From assembly GCA_945910005.1 (NCBI GenBank), contig OX246740.1, positions 4,244,958 to 4,308,957 of the forward strand: DNA of 64,000 bases. The letters are read 5' to 3'. The position numbers were made by a program, and so were the translations under genes. This DNA is from Isoperla grammatica. Taxonomy: Eukaryota > Arthropoda > Insecta > Plecoptera > Perlodidae. This document shows positions 1 through 13,529 of this stretch, in pieces. The notes below the pieces were generated by a model. It saw only the letters and a list, made by a program, of their open reading frames with translations, had not been told where the DNA came from and made no database searches. Each line of letters starts with the position of its first letter. The first letter of the stretch is position 1.

Positions 1-122
1 TTAGCCCACCGCTAACTAGTTTCTACCTTTGAAATCACGTTTCCGATTGGTGGTTGCCATGGAGAAAACAAGTTAGTGGTGGTCTAAATATTTAGCCAGG
101 CGTTATAATACCGGGCCTAAGT
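1..122. mobile_element. Harbinger-type MITE, right part (cut by window edge)
   Basis: It matches the right half of the complete copy at 20738: ATTTAGCC.GGCGTTATAATACCGGGCC, then TAA. It also shares GGTGGTTGCCATGGAGAA. The left end lies outside. Confidence 0.7.
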
Positions 123-279
123 AGAGAGAAATACATCCGCAAGCCCTTACTGCTGTCTTTGGAGAGGTTTTCCTTACAATACACGAGCTGAAAGTACAGT
201 TACCCCAAATACAGTTCAAGATAATTATATAGCAGAGCTATAGATATAGTATCGTCAACACGGATTATGTAATAGGGAA

Positions 280-520
280 GCTACGCGTGTGACAACTACC
301 AACCTAAATCTATTTGCATCTCGTTCTCATGCCTCAGCCCTCAGGTATTGTAGTGATAATATCGGCCGCCTGTTTTCAGACGTGTTAGGGTCGCATTCAT
401 TCACGGTCGGTGCAGTTAATGCAGTGGACAATAACACTACAGCTATGGGGAAATCCCGCGGCGAATACCGTTCAAATAGACCGTGTGGAGCGACCGTCTC
501 TTCTAAGAATTTCAGGCCTT
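280..520 (+). repeat. Dispersed repeat with an inverted relative at 4905-5280
   Basis: Two blocks, ACCAACCTAAATCTA near 298 and CCGTGTGGAGCGACCGTCTC near 480, recur in the same order on the minus strand at about 5275 and 4930. The spacing differs (about 200 versus 330 bp), so one copy has a deletion or insertion. No recognised protein; the 80-residue ORF here is not convincing. Confidence 0.5.
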
Positions 521-1002
521 CTCTCTTCTAAGAAGGCGTGGCCAGCATACCAGCATAATGCTAGTTCGTAACATCTACTTGTAAAAGATGTAATAGTGAC
601 TCTTTCTGACCGTATATTGATTGGTAATTGGTAATGGAGAAACTCCAAACATATCTGTAGAGATAAGGGCGACTAGTTCAGTTCATTCAATGAGGGTTAG
701 AGGGTTCAATCCCTCATAGCCGAACATAATAGGAGGCGAGAGAGCTAGAACAGGAAGAAAAGGGGAAGGATGAGGATTGATAGGGAGGAAACTATAGCAT
801 TTTACACGATTCAATTTACTATGTTGCTTCCCAAACTTATTTCAATAGGCTATACATCATGCAATGCTGTTTTAGACGATTACCTGATTCTAACAAGGGT
901 TTACGGGCGTTAAATATGAAGAAAAAAATCGCCTTCAGCGAAAACGCCGGTGACAGCTGGGGTTTTTACCCCAGACCCCACAAGTTTAAAATGTTCGACC
1001 TC

Positions 1003-1036
1003 CCCCCCCCCCCCCCCCCCCACACACACACAGACA
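1003..1036. repeat. Poly-C run followed by CA repeat
   Basis: About 18 C followed by CACACACACACA. It is one of many long C or G homopolymers in the window. The region 530-1150 around it holds nothing else I recognise. Confidence 0.85.
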
Positions 1037-1149
1037 CTGAGTTTGAAGCGGAAGACCGCCTTGACGTATATTTGAAAGTACGCGCCACGCGTTGGTTTTC
1101 GTCGAATGAATAGCGTACATGAATCTGACACTCTCCGCGCGGCTAAATA

Positions 1150-1482
1150 AAATAAATACTTAAATTCACTTTTCGAGTCTACCCACTCAGTAACTAATTG
1201 CAGTGGGGGACTTTAATTTAAAGTGACTAAACCAACCCTGTAGGCTTCGAACACCATCGACGAGTGAGCGATAACCAATCAAAGATCGATATTTCAAATA
1301 CGAAACATATGAATCAGTGATTGGACAGTGGGAACACCTGTGGGCAAATGCCAGAATCAACAAGGCCGATTCAGAACAACTTTGAATTTATTAGCTGCTT
1401 CGTTGCTAGAACGGCTCCAAAGTCACCGTTTACTTATTCCTAAGCCAAGAAGTAATGGAATTGAATCTACATTTGAAGTAAG
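1150..1482 (-). mobile_element. SINE body, 5'-truncated (family of 29500-29925)
   Basis: About 320 bp, nearly identical to 29510-29842 (for example GATCGATATTTCAAATACGA and GAACAACTTTGAATTTATT). The A/T-rich AAATAAAATAAA tail lies at the left, so the element is on the minus strand. The tRNA-like head of the other copy is missing here. Confidence 0.75.
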
Positions 1483-2240
1483 ATAGTTCCCGATGTCAAG
1501 TCAGTACCTTAGCTGCTCAAAGGTCCGTACGAGCATTCTTAGAAAGCAGAACTTTGCTTGATCACATTTTGTCTTCACCCTACATTTTGCATTGTTTTTA
1601 AATTTAGACGAATTTCACAACTGAAGAACGTTTCCAGTGTTCGATTCGACATAAGTGCAGACGTCCCCGGCGAAACGGTTAAATCACGTGGAATTCCGTT
1701 TATTGATCTTTGATAACATTCCGATTCATAACAAACCGATAAACTTCTCCGTTAGAAAGAAAAGAATGAAATTATTGAACATGCCACTTGAAATATTGTC
1801 GCCGAGATTCCACGGACCGTGAAATCACCGCGCGCGATTGCCGATATTGCAGCAAGACGGTCAATATAACTTACGATTCAATAAGGTTTGCTCGGCTGTT
1901 TTGACAACCGTTGGGATTTATCGACGTGGCCCCATCGTCGCCAATAAACGTCAACGGTTTGTTCGTCGTTATTCTTCCTCCGTATTTATCACCGCACTCT
2001 TTGTCAATAATCTCAAGAGAAAACCTTCCGGGACGCTGTTCTAACCGTTGTTCATTAACAATAACAATAACACATTGCTATGGTCGTACGTCATGGTCGG
2101 ACAAGGCCACCTCCCGACGCTTCTCGCTGTGGAGCATCTCTGCAGGATCAAACCGCGTATTGGAACACAGTCCTGTGATACATTGCTATCAAAGTAAGAT
2201 AATTGGAGAAAGAACGCAACTATTTGTAGAAGAAGTAGTA

Positions 2241-3414
2241 CGTAGTGGTAGTGGTAATGATAGTGGTGGTGGAAGTGGTAGTGGTAATGGTAGTGCTAGT
2301 GGTAGTGGTAGTGGTAGTGGTAGTGGTAGTGGTAGTGGTAGTGGTAGTGGTAGTGGTAATGGTAGTGGTAGTGGTAGTGGTAGTGGTAGTGGTAGTGGTA
2401 GTGGTAATGGTAGTGGTAGTGGTAGTGGTAGTGGTAGTGGTAGTGGTAGTGGTAGTGGTAGTAATAGTGGTAGTGGCTGTAGTAGTGGTAGTGGTAGTGG
2501 TAGTGGTAGTGGTAGTGGTAGTGGTAATGGTAGTGGTAGTGGTAGTGGTAGTGGTAGTGGTAGTGGTAATGGTAGTGGTAGTGGTAGTGGTAGTGGTAGT
2601 GGTAGTGGTAGTGGTAGTGGTAGTAATAGTGGTAGTGGCTGTAGTAGTGGTAGTGGTAGTGGTAGTGGTAGTGGTAGTGGTAGTGGTAGTGGTAGTGGTA
2701 GTGGTTGTGGTTGTGGTAGTGGTAGTGGTAGTGGTAGTGGTAGTGGTAGTGGAAGTGGTAGTGGTAGTGGCAGTGGTAGTGGTAGTGGTAGTGGTAGTGG
2801 TAGCGGTAGTGGTAGTGGTAGTGGTAGTGGTAGTAATAGTGGTAGTGGCTGTAGTAGTGGTAGTGGTAGTGGTAGTGGTAGTGGTAGTGGTAGTGGTAGT
2901 GGTAGTGGTAGTGGTAGTGGTAGTGGTAGTAATAGTGGTAGTGGCTGTAGTAGTGGTAGTGGTAGTGGTAGTGGTAGTGGTAGTAATAGTGGTAGTGGCT
3001 GTAGTAGTGGTAGTGGAAGTGGTAGTGGTAGTGGAAGTGGTAGTGGTAGTGGCAGTGGTAGTGGTAGTGGAAGTGGTAGTGGTAGTGGTAGTGGTAGTGG
3101 TAGTAATAGTGGTAGTGGCTGTAGTAGTGGTAGTGGTAGTGGTAGTGGTAGTGGTAGTAATAGTGGTAGTGGCTGTAGTAGTGGTAGTGGAAGTGGTAGT
3201 GGTAGTGGCAGTGGTAGTGGTAGTGGTAGTGGTAGTGGTAGTGGTAGTGGTAGTGGTAGTGGTAGTGGTAGTGGTAGTGGTAGTGGTAGTGGTAGTGGTA
3301 GTGGTAGTGGTAGTGGTAGTAATAGTGGTAGGGGCTGTAGTAGTGGTAGTGGTAGTGGTAGTAATAGTGGTAGTGGCTGTAGTAGTGGTAGTGGTAGTGG
3401 TAGTTGTAGTGGTT
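2241..3414. repeat. AGTGGT hexanucleotide array with higher-order block
   Basis: Nearly 1.2 kb of GGTAGT units. A longer block, AGTAATAGTGGTAGTGGCTG, recurs about ten times inside it, so the array also grows by larger units. Three frames are open over 400 codons (Gly-Ser, poly-Val, poly-Thr) only because the unit is six bases long; none looks like a gene. Confidence 0.97.
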
Positions 3415-3624
3415 AGGTGTGCATTATTGATGACAAACAGCAATCGGTTAAATTCAAAGTCACGACGCGGTTTTTGTAATACCTGCAAATTTCCTACAGA
3501 CAGAGTAATGTCCAACCATTAGATGGTAATCATAAGTATGCGGCCCTATACTTTCTAAATGATTGCAATAATAAATTGCGTCAAAACAGAGTTGCACACC
3601 AATTAAATGTCTACTGTTATTTAA

Positions 3625-3821
3625 AGGCCCACTAAACCCAAACATACATGTTGAGTCACTAGACGCTGATGCTTTTGTGTATAGGTCGACGTCACAGACA
3701 AAACGAAAACTGCGCTGTAGGCCGAATGAAGCCTCGCTGAGCAGTGGAACTTTTCCAGTTGACTTACGCAAAGGCGTCAGCGTCTAATGACTCGACATGT
3801 ATGTTTGGGTTTAGTGGGCCT
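3625..3821. mobile_element. PiggyBac-type MITE (TTAA target)
   Basis: Terminal inverted repeats of about 35 bp, AGGCCCACTAAACCCAAACA, flanked by TTAA at 3621-3624 and 3822-3825. The 197-bp element has no transposase ORF. TTAA on both sides is the piggyBac signature. Confidence 0.82.
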
Positions 3822-3829
3822 TTAAGTTA

Positions 3830-4690
3830 AAGAAAGAATTTGGAATTTATGTGTTATGGTCCGGCGGAGTAAATACAATTAATATCTCCTTGCCGAGAAC
3901 TATCTGATTGATGCAGATGGGTGGATCAACTCTTTTAGCGCAAGTAAACATTCCTTATATTTCTGGCTACAATTTGCATAATGTAATTGCTTTCAGGAAA
4001 CTCAAAAATAAATTAATTTGCCGCACCAATAAATATAAAACGACAAAATCAAAATTACAATGGGCGTCTGCGGGGAAAATACGTACGATTGAAATCACAG
4101 GCAATGGAATTTAAAAATTGTATTTTTTCAATTTGTTGTAGAGCTTTTAACAACATCACGGGAATATCTCTGCTTTACATTAATCCATCTACAAACTCAT
4201 CGAAATAGTAATACAAAATCCCGCACATCAATGCAATTTTTAAAAAAACGTAAATTTAAAAAATATGAAGTCACATTTAACAAAATGTTTCAAAGAACTT
4301 TTCTAATTTTTACGTGTGTACTGAAGGCTTAAACGGTAATGGACCGTAAAATCCCAAACAGAGAAGTTCCCAAAGGTTTATTTGCTATAGATCTGACACG
4401 CGTGGACCTGCATTGGATAGCAGATAATTAAAAAACTTTTTTACCTCCCTAAAATAATATTTGTGTCATCGCTATCTTTTTTTACGGCATATTAATATAA
4501 TCCGGCGGACCACATGTGAATCATTTAAACAGCCTAAGCACACAGATATTAATGTGTGCACATTATGGGTTATACGCAGGCTACCATTAAAACACATTTC
4601 TAGCATTTCGATACAGTCTAGATAAAAAGCTTATGGTCACGTAGTGGTGTTGTCGCCTGATTGATGGGAGTGTCACGTGTGATGGTCAAC
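3830..4690. other. AT-rich spacer, no feature seen
   Basis: Short ORFs only, with no similarity I recognise. A G-rich run follows at 4694-4722. Confidence 0.5.
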
Positions 4691-4904
4691 CGCGGGGGGA
4701 GAGGGGGGAGAGGGGGGGGGGGACAACAACCTTCGACCCCAACACAAGGTTAATATAATCCAATTCATTTAGAGTGAGTGAATAACATTGAACGAGTGTC
4801 AGTGGGCGTAGCCGTGTGGTTCATGTATGATTGTCATATTATAGTCGGCGCGACAAATCAAGCAATGTGATGTCGTCATAGCTATAACATTGTCATGGCT
4901 ATAA

Positions 4905-5290
4905 TATTCTCAGAAGAGACGGTTGCTCCACACAGTCCATTTAAACGGAATGCGTTACGGCACAGATAACGGATTCTATCTGTGGTTACGTTATTCCCCG
5001 TCTGGTAGTTTATGTTAATGCACCCCTTTTATTTACTTACTGTTTTCTATTTTCATATACTATACTTAATTACTAATAACGTAGTTGCTATTCATTTCAT
5101 GTCTAAGTAAATACAAAATTTGAATCTGAATCTATACGTGCTTCTTGTTCTCTTGCTGCATGGAGTACACTAGCCGTGCTTGGAATGTGCGCTGACAACG
5201 CCTCCCAACAAACGCGTTGATAGCATCACTATACAATGCAGAGAACGACAGGCAACTAGATTTAGGTTGGTACTTGGTATACTTACCTTT
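4905..5290 (-). repeat. Second copy of the dispersed repeat at 280-520
   Basis: The minus strand carries ACCAACCTAAATCTAG then CCACACAG-flanked GGAGCAACCGTCTCTTCT, matching the order at 280-520. The family is unidentified. Confidence 0.5.
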
Positions 5291-5299
5291 CTAGATACA

Positions 5300-6675
5300 T
5301 CAAGACAAGCTGAGTAGTCCCATTCTGAGGAAGTAAGCATGTCCAATAGGTTCTTCTTCTTTATTATTGGCACAAGCACAATATTAAAATTACAGATTTA
5401 AAATAGTTTACACATTTTACACAATATGTTACATAGTATTATGTGTTACAATTTCCAACAATAAAAATGTACATTGTATTGTAAAATAAATTTTAGAGAA
5501 ACTATTTGTATAATAATATGATTAAGCTTATTAGTTTTGGCTTGAAGGGTTATATTGGGTGAATATAATTACGTTGTCGTTATTATTTTATTGAATAATA
5601 GTGAAATTTTTTTTTTTTTGCAATTTTTGTGCACATAAACGTTTCTAACTTGTGTGTCTGCACTATTTACTACCCATTTACAACAATACTATCTTAGTGT
5701 TACACCGCTATCGTTCAGCCTACCACTTTTTCATACGTATAGCCTTGTTGTAGGGTTAACACCAGTTTCGCGTGGTGTCCCTCTGCAGGTGACAACCCTG
5801 GTATAATGGACACAAGATTACTTTACTCCTGCTTTCGTCACATACGGAGCAGTCGTAGCCAACCAGCGAACCGCTCGAGACACACCCGCGCCAATGCCGA
5901 TCACTGATTGGCTACGAACCAGTCGCCTGTGACGAAAGCATGTGTAAGGTAGTCTTGGGACAACTATATATTAAGGTGTTCGGATAAGGTGGTAGGAAAA
6001 TATTGTTATTAATATTATTATTGTATCTCAGACAATAGAATTCTTAACAATAAGTATCCAACTCAATGCTGTGCACTGTGAAATCCTCTAACATTATCTT
6101 TACACAAGCAGGCGGGGTGTGTACTGCGTAACTGGGTTAAAGCCAGTAACGATCTTGTTTTGTAAGGTCATATTGACTTACTTAACGGGTCTACCGTCCT
6201 TAATGGAGCATTTGCTTCGTTGAGCATCGCAACCCATTATACTTTCGCTGACTGTTGCTTGTTCGTTCTTGCAATAACATGTCGGTGCTGTCTTGAAAAA
6301 TATTGTTATTAATTAACATATAGAATAATATCAAACAAACAATTTGGTCCTCTGCACGGCAAAGATAACAGGTTCCCAACTGTTTTAACATGTTACGATT
6401 ATTTGCAAACACGTAACGTACCACGCTCATACATAAAATCGATAGTAATTGGTGATTAGTGTTGGAAGCTTTCGTCTAGGTCGTTCGATGTGTGTATAGA
6501 ACCAATTTGTGTAAAGCTTCTAACAAAACCTGTCACACGACATTGCAATGATCAAAAACCGTTAGCGTCAGCCGGATTATACCAACCAAACAAAACGGAA
6601 TTAAAATTCAGATCGTGTATTGAATAGTGAAACGGTTTATAGGCTTGGATGTGAGAGGAGTGAGCGTATACGTTG
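5300..6675. other. AT-rich spacer with one MITE and SINE debris
   Basis: No gene recognised. At 5747-5805 the phrase GTAGGGTTAACACCAG...CTGCAGGTGACAACC looks like a worn 3' domain of the SINE family found at 23086 and 34645. A palindromic MITE lies at 5810-5962. Confidence 0.45.
5810..5962. mobile_element. Palindromic MITE of about 150 bp
   Basis: Arms ACAAGATTACTTTACTCCTG..CTTTCGTCAC and GTGACGAAAGCATGTGTAAG are inverted copies of about 50 bp with scattered mismatches around a short GC-rich centre. No clear target duplication. Confidence 0.65.
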
Positions 6676-6677
6676 AT

Positions 6678-7064
6678 AATTTGAACCAGAATATATTGCG
6701 TCCATGTTCGTTAAACTAGGCCAGGATGCATGGATGTACCATTCATTGGGGAAGTCCTTGATTAATTAGCGATTTGACTTATGAAAATACTCAAAATAGT
6801 TTAGAGAATTTGAACCAGAATATATTGCGTCCATGTTTGTTAAACTAGGCCAGGATGCATAGATGTACCATTCATTTGGAAAGTTCTTGATTAATGAGCG
6901 ATTTGACTTATGAAAATACTCAAAATAGGTAAGAGAATTTGAACCAGAATATATTGCGTCCGTGTTCTTTAAAGAAGGCCAGGATGTATAGATGTACCAT
7001 TCATCGGGAAAGTTCATGATTAATAAGAAATTTGACTTATGAAAATACTCAAAATAGTTGTGTA
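6678..7064. repeat. 129-bp tandem triplication
   Basis: Three copies start at 6678, 6807 and 6936 with AATTTGAACCAGAATATATT. As 129 is 43 codons, a minus-strand frame stays open through them (NEWYIYASWPSL). Nothing in the translation is recognisable, so coding is not supported. Confidence 0.92.
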
Positions 7065-7364
7065 AACATAGTTTCAGGCTCATAGCAACCAAGTACGGAT
7101 TCTAATCAGACTCCACATTTAAAATAAGTCATATCTCAAGACAAAATCATAAAAAAAGTGAGAATTCAGTTAGTTGTGGTGTGTTTGATTAGTTTGTTCG
7201 CAAGTCGAGAACTTTACAATCGGAAAGCAGCTAGGTTTAGTTAGAACCTCAAGATTTACTACCTATATTATCCACAGCTTGCTTGTTGTATGCTTGCAAG
7301 ATATTGGAGCGAGCTCTGGATACACAGTGTAAAAAATACCGACTTAACCGATAGCACACAATTG

Positions 7365-7365
7365 A

Positions 7366-7398
<33 letters not shown>

Positions 7399-7566
7399 TA
7401 CGACTACGACAACGACAACGACTACGACTACGACTACGACTAAGACTAAGACTACGACTACGACTACGACTACGACTACGACTACGACTACGACTACGAC
7501 TACGACTACGACTACGACTACGACCACGACTACGACTACGACTACGACTACGACTACGACAACAAC
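7365..7566. repeat. ACGACT/ACGACA hexanucleotide array
   Basis: About 200 bp of CGACTA and CGACAA units. The Arg-Leu/Arg-Gln open frame on the plus strand is a by-product. Confidence 0.97.
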
Positions 7567-7569
7567 ACC

Positions 7570-9900
7570 AGTAGTCAAAACACATCATTGTTTTATTGAA
7601 ACCTGCTTTAATTACCTGATATTAGTCTCCTGTAATTAAAGGCAGCAAATGATTGAATTTCAGGTTTTATCAGCGATATTAATTATTCTTGTATGTGGCC
7701 GGAACCCAATCATGGCGGATTCCGCCCGAGCCGATGCACAATGGAGCTTATATTACCTGCTGACGTAGACAACAATGAGCTATCTCCTGACCTCCATTGT
7801 ACCGGCACTTCAAAGCGATTTTATTATAAATTGGAAGGATTTAAAATGTACTCCATTGTGTGTTCAACAGAATTCAATATAATATAATATGATGATAATT
7901 ATCATGGTAAAAAGTACTAAAGTACTTTGTTCTACGTATTATAGCTTTGAATGTGTCCACATTTTTGTTTTTTCAATACGGTACAGTCACTTTTTCTCAA
8001 AAAATATACATCATTTTTTTGTATTTTTCTCGAATGAAGAAACTTCATTTCAAGACAAGAATTCTTTTACTCTATTTAAAACCTAGAAATAAATGTATTT
8101 TTGTCTTTATCTTTTACGTAGAGACAGTATGGAATGTATAATTTATATTGTTTACTAAACGTTTTACTTTCAGTTTAATTTAGTAAATAATTTCTGTAAA
8201 TTCATCATATTTTGAACGCAAAAATACACCAGATGTAACACACTAATTAATAATGATTGTTTCTCTGAATTGTGTTCTTCTATCAGAGTATGGGCCAAGT
8301 CGGTCAATTATCTCTGTAATTAAACAGAATGTAACATAATAATTTATAATAATTGTTTCTCTGAATTGTGTATCATCTCTCAGAGTATGGGCCAGGTAAG
8401 CTCTGAATAAGCTCTTGTCTTAAAAGGAAAATCAATCAATGCAACAAGTCTCCATTGTCTCGTCTCATGTCTTTCAGTCGTCTCATATCTACATGTTTTG
8501 TGTTATCCATTGCTCGTATTCCTGTCTTCGTCTACCTCTTCCAAACATTACACATTGTGAAAAAGGCTTAAACTTAAACATTCCAGAACAAATATCAATT
8601 ATTATCTTATCTTTATTACAACGATGGTGGAATATAATTTCGCTCGCTTCGTTTAACCATCTCATCTTGATTCTATCATCCCAGACTCTCCATTATAACA
8701 TGTTTTAACGTCTGTTTCCTCAATATACCTCGACAAGATATGGTCTGATGGCAATTCCTACATTAGCTGGCTTTGAGCGCTGCATGAACAGTAAACCAAC
8801 GCACAAATCGTCGAGATTTCATCAAGTTTCAATTTAGTATCATTCAATTCCAACTCAATTACAATTCATGGTAGGTTTGCTTAGTTTTATTGAGTCAACC
8901 TATATCGAATGATGAAATATTAATAATACCTTCCTACAGTTTGATGAAAATGTTTGTGTTCTTCGGCTTTCGCAGAAGTAATATTGCACGATCGAGTTTC
9001 CAAGAAGGCGGCTTGAGTTATGAAACAAATAATGTTTGTGGTAAAGCTCATTCAAATCCCCATTGGCAACACAAATAATACAGCAAAGGGCAAAGGCTAC
9101 AAAATGAATAGGAAAGATTATATCATTATTAAAATAGGTAATCCTCGGTACATCATAATATATAGTTCAAATTATCTTCAGCGTACTTTATACTGCTTTT
9201 TCGCATGTGAAATTGTGTGAAATGTATTGTATACGTTTTACAAACAAAAAATCAAAACTATACCAATAAATGATACTTTACAATTGTGTTACTGCCTGTT
9301 AAGTGATGTGTTCAAACTGTAACATTTTTGGCAGAATGCGTTGGTCAAGCAGATGAAAAGAATACTTTATTTTCTATCGACATCGGTGTGTTAGTTTTGG
9401 TATCTGTATCTGTATCTTCACAATCTACACTCTTTGATGTTTTATACACATTTATACCTTTGTTCATTGTTTTGCGATCTTGGATAATTATTGTTTCGTC
9501 GCGTAATATTATTAAGATCCGTCATCATTATCATGAAACTAAGCTTCTTACCCTATTCTGATGTTATTAAGTGTTGCTATGGTTATAAGGGGGTTTTAAT
9601 CTCAAACAAGACCAAAACACGATTTTTCGCAGTCGTGAGGGTGAAATATCTGCATGGTGTGTAGGCCTGCCCACGGCTCTGTCTGTTTGTTTGCGATCAG
9701 TGGGAATTAGTTGTCAAGGCGACTGTTCCCAGGGTGAAAGCTGAACCGATGATGAGGGGGGCTGAAGAGAAAATACGAGACGATAGAAAACAAACAAGTG
9801 TGCCTGCACAGCTCTCATTCATTGTGGCAGAGGCCAGATTAGTATTATTGGTATTATGAAAACATCATTAGAGGGATTCAAAATGTTAGGTGGTATGAAT
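7570..9900. other. AT-rich spacer with a 98-bp duplication
   Basis: No gene recognised. At 8253-8300 and 8351-8398 a block (TTGTTTCTCTGAATTGTGT... and CAGAGTATGGGCCA) occurs twice in direct orientation. Confidence 0.5.
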
Positions 9901-9904
9901 TAGT

Positions 9905-10635
<731 letters not shown>

Positions 10636-10639
10636 TTCG

Positions 10640-10790
10640 GGGTTTTACGTCCTAAATTCTTACGAGGATGAAAAATCGCCACTCGACATCCATGCCCAAG
10701 CCAGGATTCGAACCTGGAACGCAGTGGCCGCGGTTTACTAGACCAACGCCTAATCGACCTCGTCCTTGGCCAACTGCGCCGGCCTTATGA
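10640..10790 (-). mobile_element. tRNA-derived SINE with ATC tail
   Basis: On the minus strand a tRNA-like head shows an A-box-like GTCGATTAGGCGTTGG and a B box AGGTTCGAATCCTGG. It is followed by GGACGTAAAACCCCGAAT and the (ATC)n tail. The layout of head, short body and simple tail is that of a tRNA SINE. Confidence 0.72.
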
Positions 10791-10799
10791 ATTCGTCTC

Positions 10800-13430
10800 T
10801 GCCAATAATACTAATACCAACTCTCATTTTGAATTCAACTTCACGCATTTGAAATTTGGGGTTTCATAATACACATTTTTATTTACATATTTTACAGTTA
10901 CGGTTACATATTTCTACATTTTTCGAAGTTAACTATTACATATATTGTTCAAGTAATCTGGTTATAGTTTAGTAATCTAATTTAAGGTATTCGCGGGCAT
11001 ATTATGTTTGTTTTAGATTATTTAGTGACTGGCCGCGTTTTTTATCCTTAACCAAGTTCGCAACCAACGACGCGACGCAATGACGTGACGCAATGACGTG
11101 ACTGAGCGCGTATATAGGCTATATATAAATGTTCAAATATGGGGGCTTTCGTGGCCCGGGTTAATATTTGTAAAATTAAATTATTTGTTGGTTTATTTTT
11201 TGATTTTACAAACATACATACATAATATATTTATTACATACAACAAACAGATGTATGTAGGTAATGATACGTAGTCCAGATCATAATATTGAATGCCCTT
11301 TCAAGATACAAACCGGGAACATTATATTCTCACACAATCTTCTATTTGTGTTGTATTACGAGTACTCGATTGATACTAAATGTTATTGTCAACCTGCTAA
11401 TAGACTTCTAGAATTCTTCATCGAATTACTATATCAACAAAAAATGATCGAAATTAGTCTGAGACTGGGACGCAATTCTTTTTCACCAATAATCTTTTAC
11501 CGCGTCTATTCCACTTCAGTCTCTAACCTTTCTATTGACAAACGTCGGCCTGTCAACTTCAACCCCCCTCCCCCCCTATCTCTCAGCACAGACTCTCCAT
11601 ATCGATACTGTCACAGTCCACTCCGTCATCTTGACCTAACAGTCACTCCTCTAGAAGTAGAGAGACTCCCATTGTAGTTTCTCCAATCGTTTTTCCCACT
11701 CTTATCGTATGAGAGTCCTCACAAACCTTTCGTTCGTGTGTCAATTTTATTCACGGCGTGGCTGAAAAACTTCTCTTTTGCTGTATTCGCTGACTTGAGT
11801 AATAGGGTGTCACATGGTCGCTGGACTTTACGTCCTGACACAGTTCTGTCAGTGGTAATTGTTATATACATGAAAACCCACTTGGAATGTAAATGTTTGG
11901 CTCTAGATGAAGTGTGTATGTCTCAAGTAATTTAGTTTTGAAAACCTGACAAGTGATTTCCATAACTATACGAAATGGATGGTTCCAATGTTTATTTTTC
12001 CTTATAATATTATTTTAGCGTTGGATAACTATGAAATTTAAATACCTACTAGAACATATTTAAATCAAATTAAATAAAACACTTTGTGACATACAAAATA
12101 ATAGTTATCATTCACAGTCAGTTAGTGATGATTTCGATATTTAGAGGTATAAACAATAACAGTTATAATATTTCATAGAGTTTTTGAGATTATCGGTACA
12201 CTCTCCACATGTTTAGTCTATCGAATTGAATATCCTAACAATGTACTTGTTAAGAGTGATCAGATGCAAATATGTAGAACGCTTTAAGTTATTGATAAAG
12301 TGATTCATAGCCGGTTTTGTAACAGATCAGCAACGATTTTAAAAACTTTCAAACATTGAAATTATTTCAGTTGTTAATAAATCATCCGTGTTAATTAATT
12401 AATGAAACACAATCGTAACGGGTTTTTTCATTTTAAATTCATTGTTTAGCGATACAAAACTAAATCCCAGGTATTTGATCTCATTTTTCGTTCTCAAGAT
12501 AGCTATACTAAACGTTTTGTATTGTAGATTTGTTTGGAACAAGGCCTCAAATAAAAGTGATTGCGCTGGCGAATAAACATTTATTATCACACTTATCACA
12601 CTTATTGCGTTGAATCACACACGCAAGTTGTAATGTGTGAACCCGGAAGTCGAATACGAATGATATAGTCGACCTTAGATGGTAAAGTTGTTCGTTGTTG
12701 TCAACTCCCTTATATCAAGTTAATGAAATCACCATTGTGCATAACAAAGTGAAATAAAGTGCGTGAAATGGTGTCTCCTTTGAGTTGAGCCATTGTTCGT
12801 CGGGTGAGCAGTGGAACATCGCCGTTATGTAAAGGAGCCACTTGAGCGAGCACGTCATTATAAAACACAAAATGGCTTCGTAGCCTCGTGAGTGACAATT
12901 GCATCCTTCAAACCACTCAATTTGTAGTTTTGTTTTTTAGAACTGAAATGAATTATTCATGCCGTCGTCTTTTTAGTCTCTGTAAAGATGGGTGAGATAA
13001 AAGCGTTTTCTAGTGACTCTACTTTCTAATACATCCACAGCATGAACCAGTTTTCTCGTGATAACATATTTGTTTGCGTCAATGACAATATTAACCACAT
13101 TTATCATAATCAATAAGCAATAAATATCATATTAAATATGTTGACTGCCACATGTATTGGGTGCATGTTTTTTATTTATGCTAATAATATTCACATCATA
13201 AGGGAGCTATCAAAATTAAAAATATGTTTTAAACATTTTTAAAATTATAATAAAATATGATGATAACGTTGAAATTTCAAATTATTTTAAATAATTAAAT
13301 AATTAATAATTGTAAATGTTCACTAAGCCCGAGGGCTTATCATTGGAATATAACCATCAGAAAAAGAACACAAATATGAAATAATTTGTCGTTCAGAAGA
13401 CACATGAAAAAATACATTGGTGATACATCA
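10800..13430. other. AT-rich spacer, no gene recognised
   Basis: It holds several ORFs of 60-137 codons, the longest at 11264-11677 on the plus strand. That translation has no motif I know, and I would not call it a gene. Confidence 0.45.
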
Positions 13431-13436
13431 TAAAAC

Positions 13437-13440
13437 ATAA

Positions 13441-13527
<87 letters not shown>

Positions 13528-13529
13528 AT
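13437..13529. repeat. AAAT microsatellite
   Basis: About 23 AAAT (AATA) units in an AT-rich context. Apart from a 10-G run at 14066, nothing is recognised from 13530 to 15720. Confidence 0.95.

Noticed and set aside
660..725. tRNA-like B box (AGGGTTCAATCCCT) on the plus strand
   Set aside because: No matching A box or cloverleaf arms around it; probably worn SINE or chance.
2220..3522. Three overlapping 425-501-codon ORFs (Gly-Ser, poly-Thr, poly-Val)
   Set aside because: All come from one six-base repeat that has no stop in these frames; no flanking coding signal.
11264..11677. 137-codon plus-strand ORF as a gene
   Set aside because: Composition follows the AT-rich background, and no motif or splice context is recognised.
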